A stretch of DNA of 64,000 nt from JAHBVH01 sp034432375 (GTDB lineage: Bacteria > Chloroflexota > Anaerolineae > Caldilineales > Caldilineaceae), in contig DAOUCA010000047.1 of NCBI GenBank assembly GCA_034432375.1, positions 1 to 64,000 on the forward strand, in the 5' to 3' direction. The translations under genes and the position numbers were made by a program. Positions 9,638-18,108 of this stretch are shown here, one piece after another. The notes below the pieces were generated by a model. It was not told where the DNA came from. It saw nothing but the letters and a program-made list of their open reading frames with translations, and did no database searches. Numbering within the stretch: the stretch's first letter is position 1; every line of letters starts with the position of its first letter.

Positions 9638-9716
9638 GGCGGCGGCTGAGCTTGCCGAAGCCAGGGCCGCTTTCCTCCGACAAGCGCAGGGTGCGCTCCC
9701 TTGTCGAAGGAAGCAA
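9638..9716. repeat. Degenerate CTGAGCTTGCCGAAG repeat near the metH 3' side
   Basis: Contains GCGGCTGAGCTTGCCGAAG followed by an inverted, diverged copy (CCGACAAGCGCAGGGTGCGC, then CTTGTCGAAGG). It lies just downstream of metH, which is read on the minus strand. Confidence 0.55.
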
Positions 9717-9750
9717 CAGGATCACCTTGTCACCTTGTCACCGTCTCTCC

Positions 9751-12700
9751 CTAGTACCCCAAATTGGTCGCCAACCAGCGTTCCACCGTCTCGACGGCCA
9801 TGCCTTTGCGCGCGGCGTAATCTTCGACCTGATCCTTGCCAATGCGCCCCAGCCCAAAGTATGCTGAATTCGGGTGCGAGAAGTAGTAGCCACTGACGGC
9901 CGCGGTGGGGAACATTGCAAAGCTTTCGGTCAATTCAATGCCGGTGTGGCAGGTCGCTTGCAAGGCGCAGAAGAGCTCGCCCTTCTCGGTGTGATCGGGG
10001 CAGGCGGGGTAGCCGGGCGCGGGGCGGATACCCTGGTACTTCTCGGCAATTAGCGCCTCGCCGGGCAATGTTTCATCGGCGGCATAGCCCCAGAACTCTT
10101 TGCGTACCCGTTCGTGTAGTCGCTCGGCAAAGGCTTCAGCCAGTCGGTCGGCCAGCGCCTTGAGCATGATGCTGTTATAGTCGTCGTGGTTGGCCTCAAA
10201 CTCCTGCACTTTTTCATCGATCCCCAATCCGGCTGTCACCGCGAACATGCCGACATAATCTTTAACGCCGCTCTCCTTGGGGGCCACAAAATCGGCCAGT
10301 GCATAATTCGGGCGGCCCGGGGGCTTCTCCATCTGCTGGCGCAAGGTGTGAATGACGGTCATTGGGTCCGCTTTGGCTTCGACATGCTCAGCCGCCGCTA
10401 GAAGCCCAGCCGCCGCTACGTTGTAGACCTCGATATCTTCGCCGACACTATTGGCGGGGAAGAGACCGATGACAGCCTTGGCCGTCAGCCATTGCTCGGC
10501 GATGATCTGCTTGAGCATCGCCTGGGCATCAGTGTAGAGATTGCGCGCCGCTTCGCCAACCGTGGCATCTTCCAGGATCTTGGGGAATTTACCGGCCAGC
10601 TCCCAGGTAGCGAAGAAGGGGGTCCAGTCGATATATTCGGCCAACTCGGCCAGGTCATAGTTGTCAAAGACGGTTAGCCCGAGTTTGTTTGGCTTGGGTG
10701 GGCTGTAGTCGCTCCAATCGGCTTGGAAGCGCTGCGCTTGTGCATCGGCAAAGGTACGCAAGTCGCGTCGCGCGGTACGGCCACCGTGATCCTCGCGCAT
10801 GGTTGCATAGTCGGTGCGCACTTCGTCAACAAAGCGGTCGCGGTTCTCTTGGCTCAGCAGATTAGAGGCCACGCCCACCGCGCGCGAGGCATCGACGACA
10901 TGAACGGTTGGCCCATTGCGATACTGAGGTTCAATGCGCAGCGCCGTGTGCAATTTCGAGGTGGTGGCACCGCCAATGAGCAGCGGAATCGTAAAGCCCT
11001 CGCGCTGCATCTCGCTGGCCAGATGGCGCATCTCTTCGAGCGACGGCGTAATCAAGCCGCTGAGGCCGATAATGTCGACCTTCTCTTTGCGCGCCGTCTC
11101 CAGAATTTTCGCCGCCGAAGCCATCACGCCGAGGTCGATCACATCGTAGTTGTTGCATTGAAGCACGACACCAACAATGTTTTTGCCAATGTCATGGACA
11201 TCGCCCTTGACGGTTGCCATCAGGATCTTGCCCTTGGCACTTGTATCTTCGTTCAGTGCCTTTTCGGCTTCGATGTAAGGGATGAGATGGGCGACCGCCT
11301 GCTTCATCACGCGCGCGCTCTTGACTACCTGCGGCAGAAACATCTTGCCGGCTCCAAAGAGGTCGCCGACGACATTCATCCCTTGCATTAGCGGCCCTTC
11401 GATGACCTGGATCGGGCGCTCGGCCTGTTGGCGGGCCTCTTCAACATCTTCAAGAATAAAGGCATTGACTCCTTTGACGAGTGCATGGACGAGCCGTTCG
11501 GTCGCTGTGCCCTCGCGCCAGGTTAGGTCCTCCTGTTTCTCCTTGCGCTTGCCCTGTACATTCTCGGCCAGCGTGACCAGCCGTTCGGTGGCATCGGGGC
11601 GGCGGTTGAGGATAATATCTTCAACATGTTCGAGCAGCGTCTGCGGAATCTCTTCATAGATGGCGAGTTGGCCGGCGTTGACAATGCCCATGTCCATGCC
11701 CGCTTTAATCGCGTGGTAGAGGAAGGCCGAGTGGATCGCCTCGCGCACGGGATCATTGCCGCGGAAGGAGAAGGAGATATTGCTGACGCCGCCACTGACC
11801 GAGGAGTGGGGCAGTGTCGCCTTGATCTGTCGCGTCGCTTCAATAAAGTCAACGCCGTAGTTATTGTGCTCTTCAATCCCGGTGGCAATGGCAAAGATGT
11901 TGGGGTCAAAGATAATATCTTGCGGTGGGAAGCCAACCTGTTCGGTGAGGATCTGATAGGCGCGTGTACAGATCTCAACTTTGCGCGCCATCGTATCGGC
12001 CTGCCCTTGCTCATCAAAGGCCATCACGACCACCGCCGCGCCATAGCGCCGCGCCAACTTGGCCTGCTTGATAAAGCCCTCTTCGCCCTCTTTCATGCTG
12101 ATCGAGTTGACGACCGATTTGCCCTGGACACACTTGAGCCCCGCCTCGATCACCGACCATTTCGAGGAGTCGATCATCACCGGCACGCGTGCAATGTCTG
12201 GTTCCCCGGCGATTAAATTCAAGAAACGTGTCATCGCCTGCTCGGAATCGAGCAACCCTTCATCCATGTTGACATCGATGATCTGCGCGCCACTTTCGAC
12301 CTGTTGCAGCGCGACTTCCAGCGCCGCCTCGTAGTCGCCATCCTTGATTAGCCGGGCAAAGCGGCGCGAGCCAGTGACATTGGTGCGCTCGCCGATATTG
12401 ACGAAGTTGGTCTGCGGCCCGACCGTCAGCGGCTCCAAGCCACTCAGGCGCAGCCGTGGTTCAATCGTGGGTAAGGCGCGCGGCCGAATCGGGCGGACAG
12501 CTTCGCCAATCGCCTTGATGTGCTTGGGCATGGTGCCACAGCAGCCGCCGACAATGTTGAGCATGCCATCTTCGGCAAATTCGCCAAGGACATTTGCCAT
12601 CTGTTCCGGCGTCTCGTCATATTCACCAAAGGCATTGGGCAACCCAGCGTTGGGGTAGATGCTGACATAGCAGCTGGCGACCTGGCTCAGATCATAGATA

Positions 12701-13485
12701 TATTCGCGCAACATCGCTGGGCCGAGGGCGCAGTTGAGGCCAACGATCAGCGGATTGGCGTGCATGATCGAATGCCAAAAGGCGACCGTCGTCTGGCCGG
12801 AAAGGGTGCGTCCGCTGGCATCGGTGATCGTGCCGGAGATCATGATCGGCAGCCGCTGGTTGGTCTCATCAAAGTAGCGCAGGATGGCGGCAATCGCGGC
12901 TTTGGCATTGAGTGTGTCAAAGATCGTTTCGACGAGCAAAATATCAACGCCGCCATCGACCAGCGCACGCACGGATTCGTAGTAGGAGGCTTCCAACCGA
13001 TCAAAACTTGTGTTGCGCGCGGCGGGATCGTTCACATCGGGCGAGAGGGAAGCCGTTACATTGGTTGGCCCCAAAGCACCCGCGACAAAGCGGGGATGAG
13101 CGGCGGTGCTGACGGCATCAGCCGCTTCACGCGCCAACTTGGCCGAGGCAAGGTTGATCTCATAGGCGAGATCTTGGGTGTCGAAATCGGCCTGGGGAAT
13201 GGCGGTGGCGGCGAAGGTGTTGGTCTCGATGATGTCAGCCCCGGCCTCCAAGTAGGCGTGGTGGATTGCCTTGATGATCGCCGGCTGGGTGAGCGAGAGC
13301 AGATCATTATTGTTCATTAGATCTTTGTGCCAATTGGCGAAGCGCTCGGCGCGGTAATCGGCCTCGGTCAGCTTATACTGCTGAATCATGGTGCCCATCG
13401 CCCCATCGAGCACGAGGATCCGTTTTTGCAACTGCGCCAGCAGCAGCGCCGCACTGGCATTCGTATAGTTAGTCTGTAGACTCAT
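9751..13485 (-). CDS. metH: Cobalamin-dependent methionine synthase
   Basis: 1244 residues with all four MetH modules in order: homocysteine/zinc module (LDGAMGTMIQQ near the start, zinc Cys in GGCCGTMPKH), methyltetrahydrofolate module (NIGERTNVTGSRRF, VMIDSSKWSVIE), cobalamin module (cap domain, then DVHDIGKNI with the lower-axial His), and the C-terminal activation domain that binds AdoMet (RPAPGYPACPDH). It transfers the methyl group of methyl-THF to homocysteine. The start ATG at 13485 has AAAGGA 9 bases upstream; an in-frame ATG at 13524 is less likely. It is read as a single gene behind a leader of about 240 bases with its own promoter and a strong intrinsic terminator, pointing to control by attenuation. 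Confidence 0.97.
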   Translation of the reverse strand: MSLQTNYTNASAALLLAQLQKRILVLDGAMGTMIQQYKLTEADYRAERFANWHKDLMNNNDLLSLTQPAIIKAIHHAYLEAGADIIETNTFAATAIPQADFDTQDLAYEINLASAKLAREAADAVSTAAHPRFVAGALGPTNVTASLSPDVNDPAARNTSFDRLEASYYESVRALVDGGVDILLVETIFDTLNAKAAIAAILRYFDETNQRLPIMISGTITDASGRTLSGQTTVAFWHSIMHANPLIVGLNCALGPAMLREYIYDLSQVASCYVSIYPNAGLPNAFGEYDETPEQMANVLGEFAEDGMLNIVGGCCGTMPKHIKAIGEAVRPIRPRALPTIEPRLRLSGLEPLTVGPQTNFVNIGERTNVTGSRRFARLIKDGDYEAALEVALQQVESGAQIIDVNMDEGLLDSEQAMTRFLNLIAGEPDIARVPVMIDSSKWSVIEAGLKCVQGKSVVNSISMKEGEEGFIKQAKLARRYGAAVVVMAFDEQGQADTMARKVEICTRAYQILTEQVGFPPQDIIFDPNIFAIATGIEEHNNYGVDFIEATRQIKATLPHSSVSGGVSNISFSFRGNDPVREAIHSAFLYHAIKAGMDMGIVNAGQLAIYEEIPQTLLEHVEDIILNRRPDATERLVTLAENVQGKRKEKQEDLTWREGTATERLVHALVKGVNAFILEDVEEARQQAERPIQVIEGPLMQGMNVVGDLFGAGKMFLPQVVKSARVMKQAVAHLIPYIEAEKALNEDTSAKGKILMATVKGDVHDIGKNIVGVVLQCNNYDVIDLGVMASAAKILETARKEKVDIIGLSGLITPSLEEMRHLASEMQREGFTIPLLIGGATTSKLHTALRIEPQYRNGPTVHVVDASRAVGVASNLLSQENRDRFVDEVRTDYATMREDHGGRTARRDLRTFADAQAQRFQADWSDYSPPKPNKLGLTVFDNYDLAELAEYIDWTPFFATWELAGKFPKILEDATVGEAARNLYTDAQAMLKQIIAEQWLTAKAVIGLFPANSVGEDIEVYNVAAAGLLAAAEHVEAKADPMTVIHTLRQQMEKPPGRPNYALADFVAPKESGVKDYVGMFAVTAGLGIDEKVQEFEANHDDYNSIMLKALADRLAEAFAERLHERVRKEFWGYAADETLPGEALIAEKYQGIRPAPGYPACPDHTEKGELFCALQATCHTGIELTESFAMFPTAAVSGYYFSHPNSAYFGLGRIGKDQVEDYAARKGMAVETVERWLATNLGY

Positions 13486-13544
13486 CTGTTTTCCTTTCAA
13501 ACTCACCACAGCTGAATGTTTCATCTACCATCTACTTGGAAGAG

Positions 13545-13585
13545 AAAACAAAAAACGTCTGCTTGGTCACGGACCAGCAGACGTT
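13545..13585 (-). terminator. Intrinsic terminator in the metH leader
   Basis: On the minus strand a stem AACGTCTGCT-GGTC / GACC-AAGCAGACGTT with a CGT loop is followed at once by TTTTTTG-TTTT. It ends about 60 bases before the metH start codon and about 145 bases after the predicted transcription start, the usual position for an attenuator or riboswitch expression platform. Confidence 0.8.
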
Positions 13586-13730
13586 GAAAATTCCGCTTGA
13601 TCTGGCATAAACTTTGGTGTGAAATGAATGTAACGGCAGAGAAATGACGTTGTCTCTCTCCTGATAGCTGACTCATTCCACAACCGAAAACCGGGACTCC
13701 AGCGGGTTGTCGATATTCAATTCAAGTGTC
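13586..13730 (-). promoter_or_regulatory. Structured metH leader, class not recognised
   Basis: Between promoter and terminator the minus-strand RNA can form ACAACC/GGTTGT and GGAATG/CATTC pairings and an inner AGAGA/TCTCT hairpin. I looked for the SAM-I, SAM-II, SAM-IV, SAH and cobalamin signature strings and did not find them. It may be a diverged riboswitch, a protein-bound leader or a simple attenuator. Confidence 0.45.
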
Positions 13731-13734
13731 AAAA

Positions 13735-13763
13735 AGCCTAACATGACTCGTCGATTTTGTCAA
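13735..13763 (-). promoter_or_regulatory. Sigma-70-type promoter of metH
   Basis: On the minus strand TTGACA (13758-13763), a 17-base spacer and TAGGCT (13735-13740). The -35 matches consensus; the -10 matches only at key positions. It would start a leader of about 240 nt before metH. Confidence 0.55.
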
Positions 13764-13982
13764 GTGTTGGGGAAACAGGGAATCAGGAAAAACAAGTCTC
13801 GCTTGATCCCCGCGCCTTTCTATGATAAAATGAGCAAATGTAGAGCCATGCCGATCGCTACATTGAGCGACCCACAAGAAATAATCCAGCCATCAACCCC
13901 CAAAAATGCCTGTAGCCCCATCCGGCGATAGCGCCGGTCACTGCCCATAGCACTGCTAAACCTAAAATCTATGCAATTGCTT

Positions 13983-14489
13983 TCACTTTTCCGACGCCAC
14001 TCCCTCAGCCATCTCCCCATCCACCTCTTCATAATCGCCATCGAGCCAAACTTCAACCATCACCTTGCCAATGGCCGCGGCTTCGATGTAGGTGCGGATC
14101 GGTACCCCTTCCTCGTCCAGCTCGACCCCAAAGTGACGCGCTAAGCTGGGAGCTGCGCACAGATACTGATAAAAGATCTCGGCCAATTGAGGGCCTTCTT
14201 CATAGACACGGCCGACCCCCGTCAGCGTTTCACCGCGCAGCCGCACCGTGACCGGCGCATTGCCGCGCAGGTTGCGCCACCAGGTCCGGTGGCTGTGGGT
14301 CAGGATTGTGAGGATGCCCTCGTCTTCATCTTCGATATAGTTGACCGGCGTGGTGTACTGCTTGCCCGTCTTGCGCCCGGTCACGGTGATGAGCAGGATG
14401 TTGTTGCTCGCCATCTTGTGCCACGGCGAGTGCAGCAGAAACTTCATAATCGGGTTGCCGATGGTAATCGTTAAATTTCGTTTGGCCAT
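13983..14489 (-). CDS. Deazaflavin-dependent nitroreductase-like protein (DUF385)
   Basis: 168 residues of the split-beta-barrel DUF385/deazaflavin-dependent nitroreductase family, whose characterised members in actinobacteria bind F420 or flavin. Recognisable features are ILLITVTGRKTGKQYTTPVNY (about residues 30-50), THSHRTWWRNL and the following APVTVRLRG strand. Substrate unknown. The start at 14489 (MAKRN) gives the family N-terminus; the frame upstream to 14579 is repeat DNA. It is followed after about 220 bases by the metH promoter, so it is probably a separate unit. The presence of the family hints that the host may make F420, but no F420 biosynthesis gene is seen here. Confidence 0.85.
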   Translation of the reverse strand: MAKRNLTITIGNPIMKFLLHSPWHKMASNNILLITVTGRKTGKQYTTPVNYIEDEDEGILTILTHSHRTWWRNLRGNAPVTVRLRGETLTGVGRVYEEGPQLAEIFYQYLCAAPSLARHFGVELDEEGVPIRTYIEAAAIGKVMVEVWLDGDYEEVDGEMAEGVASEK

Positions 14490-14544
14490 GTGCGCTTCCG
14501 GTTTGCGTGGTCTGGTAACAGTCACTGGTAGGGTGGATAATGAG

Positions 14545-14640
14545 ACGGTAAGACAGTGGGACGGTAAGACAGTACACACCGTCCCACCGATTTACCGTTC
14601 TACTGATTTACTGATCCTGTCCTACCGATTTATCGTACCA
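14545..14640. repeat. GGACGGTAAGACAGT tandem repeats with hairpin
   Basis: Imperfect units of GACGGTAAGACAGTG, then their complement-like units (ACCGTCCCACCGATTTACC). TGGGACGGT (14557-14565) pairs with ACCGTCCCA (14578-14586). It fills the gap between two co-oriented minus-strand genes. Confidence 0.7.
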
Positions 14641-16685
14641 CAGAATAAGGTCGGTTCTGTAATATCGCTGGCGGAGTGGGCCGTACAGGGCCGGCGATAG
14701 CCGGTAAGCAGCCCAGTTTGGTGGGTGAAGGGTGGTCCGATTTCAGCCGGCGGGAGTGTGATGGGGGCACCGGTTGGCAGAATAAGTTTGAAGGCCTGCT
14801 GTGCTGTGAAGCTGCTCAATGTAATGGCGTGCGCGCTTTGCGCGGCTGCTTCAATGGACCTAGCTTCCATGGTGACTGGTGTCGAGGAAGCGGAACTGTC
14901 AAGTGGCTGGTGAAAGAGCACGGTGCTGAGGTGTCGCAGGATATGAAAGGCTGGGCGCGGGTTATAGGCGCGGTCGAGCAGCCCAAAGCCGGCATCCATC
15001 GTGCGGTCAAAGTCGATCAAGGGATCGACAAAGAACCGATCGCCAGGCCGTTGCAGCAGGCTAAACAGCGCACCGGCGACCGCATTGGCCCCAATCAATT
15101 CGTTATCGGTCGGGATCGTGTAGAGCCAGTCGAGCGCACCGATCTGCGATAGCGGCCCGATTGCCTGGATCGCAGCAAGCTGTACCCAGGGCGGACGATG
15201 AGTTGCATCGTCAAGGCGGCAGCAGACGCGGTCGATCTGCACCCCCGCTGCCGCTAGCCGCTGATTGATCTCCGGCAATTGCTCTATCGTATAGCCAAAT
15301 TGTGAACGGCCATGTTGTTTGCCCGGCACGTTGCGGCCAGGTACCAGACAGGAAAGGCCAATCGGTTTCTCCACCACTGTGGCGCAGCGTTGCAACTGTT
15401 CAAGTGCTTCCGCCGTGGGCCAGGGGGACCCGAGCAGGTGCACCTCAATGCTGTCGAGTTGCCCAGCATGGGTGGCCGCCAATTCAGCCAGTGGCAGCCC
15501 CGGCGACCAGAGCCACTGCGCCGTGAGGGCTATCCCTTGGGCACGTGCCATTGCCAACCGCGCCGACTGCACCGGATCCGCCAGATCGGTGGCCGGCAGG
15601 CGCAGCGACCGCACCCCCAACTCCAGCAGCGCGAGTAGCCCATAGTCGTTGCGCACCGGCTGTCGGATCGTAGAAGGCCAGGCTGCCGGCACTTGCCCGG
15701 TGGGTGCCAGTGGATGTAGCGCGGTAACCCCCAGCGGCGAGTGGGGCAGATCGGGCGACGTGCGGGTGATCAGCCGCCTGTAGGGGAGGGGGCTATCGGT
15801 TTGGCCGCTGGTGCGGATCAGATGGACACGGCTGCCCGTTTCGAGCACCCGTACGAGAAAAAAGCCGAGTTTGGCCACATCATCGCGTCCCTGTTCGGCG
15901 GGCGGTGGCGCGGCAAAGAGTTCACTAAAACCGGGGCGGGTGAAGGCGACCGAGGGGACTGTCTGGTAGAGCGTCTCGTCCACGGTGTTGAAAAAAGACC
16001 AGTGGACATGGGCGGCAAAGAGCCGCTCGACGCGATAGTGCTGAACAAGCTTTAGCAACCACGAGCGGGCTGGCTCCGCCAGGTTGTCATAGTGGCCGAG
16101 ATCGGGTTCCTGGTCATCGTGTAGAAACGGTGGCAGGTGTAGAAAGAGAAAGATCCGTTGGTTATCATGGCCGGCCAAATCTGTTTCCAGCCATTGCGCC
16201 TGCTCAGCGGCCTCTGGCAGGGTGCTGTTCATGATCTGCGAATTGAGCACCACAAAGTGCAGCCCATCCTGATCCCAGCTATCCCACGAGCGACCAAAAC
16301 GACTGTGGTAGTCAGCCAGGAACTCGGCGGTGACCCAACTGGCCGGCATCGTCGGATCGGGTTTGTCGCCGACATCGTGATTGCCGGCGACATAGCGCGG
16401 CTGCACGCCATGCTTGGCCAACTGCGCCAGCGCTTCGTTGCGGGCCAGGGCAAAGGTGGGCCGTTCGGGAAACTCCTGGATCAGATCGCCCATGTGGATG
16501 ACGAGGGGCGTGGCCAGATCAGCAGTCAGCGCCGCTACCAGTTGCAGCGCGTGTTCGGCGCGCGCGGTTTGACGGCGACGCGAACCAAATTCGACCTGCT
16601 GACCCGTTGGGTCGATCATATAGTGGGTATCGGCGATCACAATAAATTCAAAGAGGGCGAGGGGTAAAAAAGAACGGTCAAACAT
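14622..16685 (-). CDS. Metallophosphoesterase with a long C-terminal domain
   Basis: 687 residues. Residues 1-270 are a calcineurin-like phosphoesterase with dimetal-site motifs in order: IVIADTHY (D-x-H), VIHMGDLIQ (GD), YVAGNHDVGD (GNHD), LFLHLPPF and AAHVHWSFF (late His residues). A linker of about 70 residues follows, then a 300-residue segment that reads like a TIM-barrel glycosidase-type fold (alternating strands and helices, LDSIEVHLLGSPWPT, LDWLYTIPTDNEL). The last 60 residues are less ordered. No signal peptide is seen. The start at 16685 follows AGGGAAAG; the frame upstream is non-coding. Substrate unknown; the second domain is not one I can name with confidence. Confidence 0.85.
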   Translation of the reverse strand: MFDRSFLPLALFEFIVIADTHYMIDPTGQQVEFGSRRRQTARAEHALQLVAALTADLATPLVIHMGDLIQEFPERPTFALARNEALAQLAKHGVQPRYVAGNHDVGDKPDPTMPASWVTAEFLADYHSRFGRSWDSWDQDGLHFVVLNSQIMNSTLPEAAEQAQWLETDLAGHDNQRIFLFLHLPPFLHDDQEPDLGHYDNLAEPARSWLLKLVQHYRVERLFAAHVHWSFFNTVDETLYQTVPSVAFTRPGFSELFAAPPPAEQGRDDVAKLGFFLVRVLETGSRVHLIRTSGQTDSPLPYRRLITRTSPDLPHSPLGVTALHPLAPTGQVPAAWPSTIRQPVRNDYGLLALLELGVRSLRLPATDLADPVQSARLAMARAQGIALTAQWLWSPGLPLAELAATHAGQLDSIEVHLLGSPWPTAEALEQLQRCATVVEKPIGLSCLVPGRNVPGKQHGRSQFGYTIEQLPEINQRLAAAGVQIDRVCCRLDDATHRPPWVQLAAIQAIGPLSQIGALDWLYTIPTDNELIGANAVAGALFSLLQRPGDRFFVDPLIDFDRTMDAGFGLLDRAYNPRPAFHILRHLSTVLFHQPLDSSASSTPVTMEARSIEAAAQSAHAITLSSFTAQQAFKLILPTGAPITLPPAEIGPPFTHQTGLLTGYRRPCTAHSASDITEPTLFCGTINR

Positions 16686-16924
16686 GGCGCTTTCCCTTCT
16701 TCTGGGGTACTGCATAAAAACCATTTGCAAACTTTCCCTGCCTAAGCGTACTATAGGAAGAAAATTTGTCAACCCAGTCTCATGGGGTTGCGCAATTCCA
16801 GGAGACTGGCATCAGTGTACTGCGCACCCCTTGGTGCGCAACGGTTCGCATCAGGGGATGCTCACTACACGGTTCCAACGTGGAAATTACTGAATTGGGT
16901 CGCGCCCAGAAAAGGATCGCACGA

Positions 16925-17875
16925 ATGAATTATCGTACGTTGGGCCGGACGGGACTCGCTGTCTCAGCCCTGGCATTGGGCACAGTGGAACTGGGGCTAG
17001 ACTATGGCATCAAGGCACCGGGCCATTTTGGACGGCCAAGTGAAGCCACCGCGGCCGCGTTGATCGAAGGCGCGCTGGCCGCCGGCATCAACCTGTTGGA
17101 CACGGCACGTGGCTATGGCGAGAGCGAAGCCGTCTTGGGGCGACTCTTGCACGGCCGCCGCGAGCAGGTTGTGCTGGCGACCAAAGCGAGTGCCCACCTG
17201 CCAGACGGCACCGTGCCGTCTGGGAAAGCTCTCCGGCAACATCTTCTTGCACAGTTGGAAGAGAGCCTGCGTCTTTTGCAGACAGAGGTGGTGGAGCTCT
17301 GGCAGATCCACAATGTTGATGAACGGGTGTTGGCGGAGCAAGAGACCGTTGCCGAGACCTTTGCCGCCATGCAAGCGGCCGGCAAAATCCGTTGGTCTGG
17401 CGGCTCCTTTTACGGGGCCGCCCTGCCGGAAGCGGCCTTGCGCGCCGATCTCTTTGACGTGATCCAGGTCACCTATTCGGTCTTTGACCAGCGCATTGCT
17501 GATCGCGTGCTACCGCTGGCCCGACAACAAAATGTCGGTGTGCTGGTGCGCTCGGTGCTGCTCAAAGGGGCCTTGACCGAACGTGCCGAACATCTGCCTG
17601 ATCATTTAGCCGAATTGCGCCGCCGCTCGCGCCACTTCCGTCAACTGGTGCAGGAGCAGGCACCGCAGCTAACTCCCGCCCAGGCCGCGCTCGCCTTTGC
17701 GCTGGCCAATGAACAGATCGGGAGCGTGCTGGTGGGGATGCGCACGGCGGACGAGTTAGCCGACAATTTGCCGGCAATCGCCGCCGAACTGTCACCCGCG
17801 CTGCTGGCGCTGTTGGGTGAGTTACGCGTTGATGATGAAGCGTTGCTCAACCCGGGGACGTGGGGGATTGCGTGA
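16925..17875 (+). CDS. Aldo/keto reductase
   Basis: 316-residue NADPH-dependent oxidoreductase of the AKR superfamily. The catalytic tetrad is visible: Asp and Tyr in LLDTARGYGESE, Lys in LATKAS and His in LWQIHNVD. The N-terminus MNYRTLGRTGLAVSALALG is the family hallmark, which fixes the start at 16925 (AAAAGGA 7 bases upstream) rather than the longer frame from 16766. It is divergent from the metallophosphoesterase gene. The physiological substrate cannot be told; related proteins are often annotated as sugar or aldehyde reductases. Confidence 0.93.
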   Translation: MNYRTLGRTGLAVSALALGTVELGLDYGIKAPGHFGRPSEATAAALIEGALAAGINLLDTARGYGESEAVLGRLLHGRREQVVLATKASAHLPDGTVPSGKALRQHLLAQLEESLRLLQTEVVELWQIHNVDERVLAEQETVAETFAAMQAAGKIRWSGGSFYGAALPEAALRADLFDVIQVTYSVFDQRIADRVLPLARQQNVGVLVRSVLLKGALTERAEHLPDHLAELRRRSRHFRQLVQEQAPQLTPAQAALAFALANEQIGSVLVGMRTADELADNLPAIAAELSPALLALLGELRVDDEALLNPGTWGIA

Positions 17876-18009
17876 TGTGTAGCGCTAATTGACCGCGGTT
17901 GCCAAGTTACCATCTCCAGTTTATACTGCACAATATACTTCATATTTCGCTTCAACGGAGATGAGCAGCTTCTTCTACAGATGACCATATCGTGCCCATC
18001 TACATCCAC

Positions 18010-18082
18010 TCACACGCTGTCAATGTGCAATTCAATCACACGCTGTCAATGTGCAATTCTATCACACGCTGTCATGTGTATC
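18010..18082. repeat. 26-bp tandem repeat upstream of the M20 gene
   Basis: Two full copies and a third partial copy of TCACACGCTGTCAATGTGC followed by AATTCAA/AATTCTA, starting at 18010, 18036 and 18062. It ends about 27 bases before the M20 start codon. It may be a repeated regulator site or simple slippage. Confidence 0.75.
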
Positions 18083-18108
18083 TCATCTGCCCAAAAAGGA
18101 GTTTCTGC

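Noticed and set aside
12520..13320. 266-codon open frame opposite metH
   Set aside because: Antisense to the highly conserved homocysteine-binding module; no ribosome site or family motif.
13554..13585. T-box antiterminator-like string TGGTCCG in the metH leader
   Set aside because: It deviates from the T-box core and no stem I/specifier loop pattern is evident.
13586..13740. SAM or cobalamin riboswitch upstream of metH
   Set aside because: Position fits, but I could not find the conserved core strings of these classes, so I left the class unassigned.
18010..18082. CRISPR-like array
   Set aside because: Adjacent copies are tandem without spacers, only about 2.7 units, and there are no cas genes.
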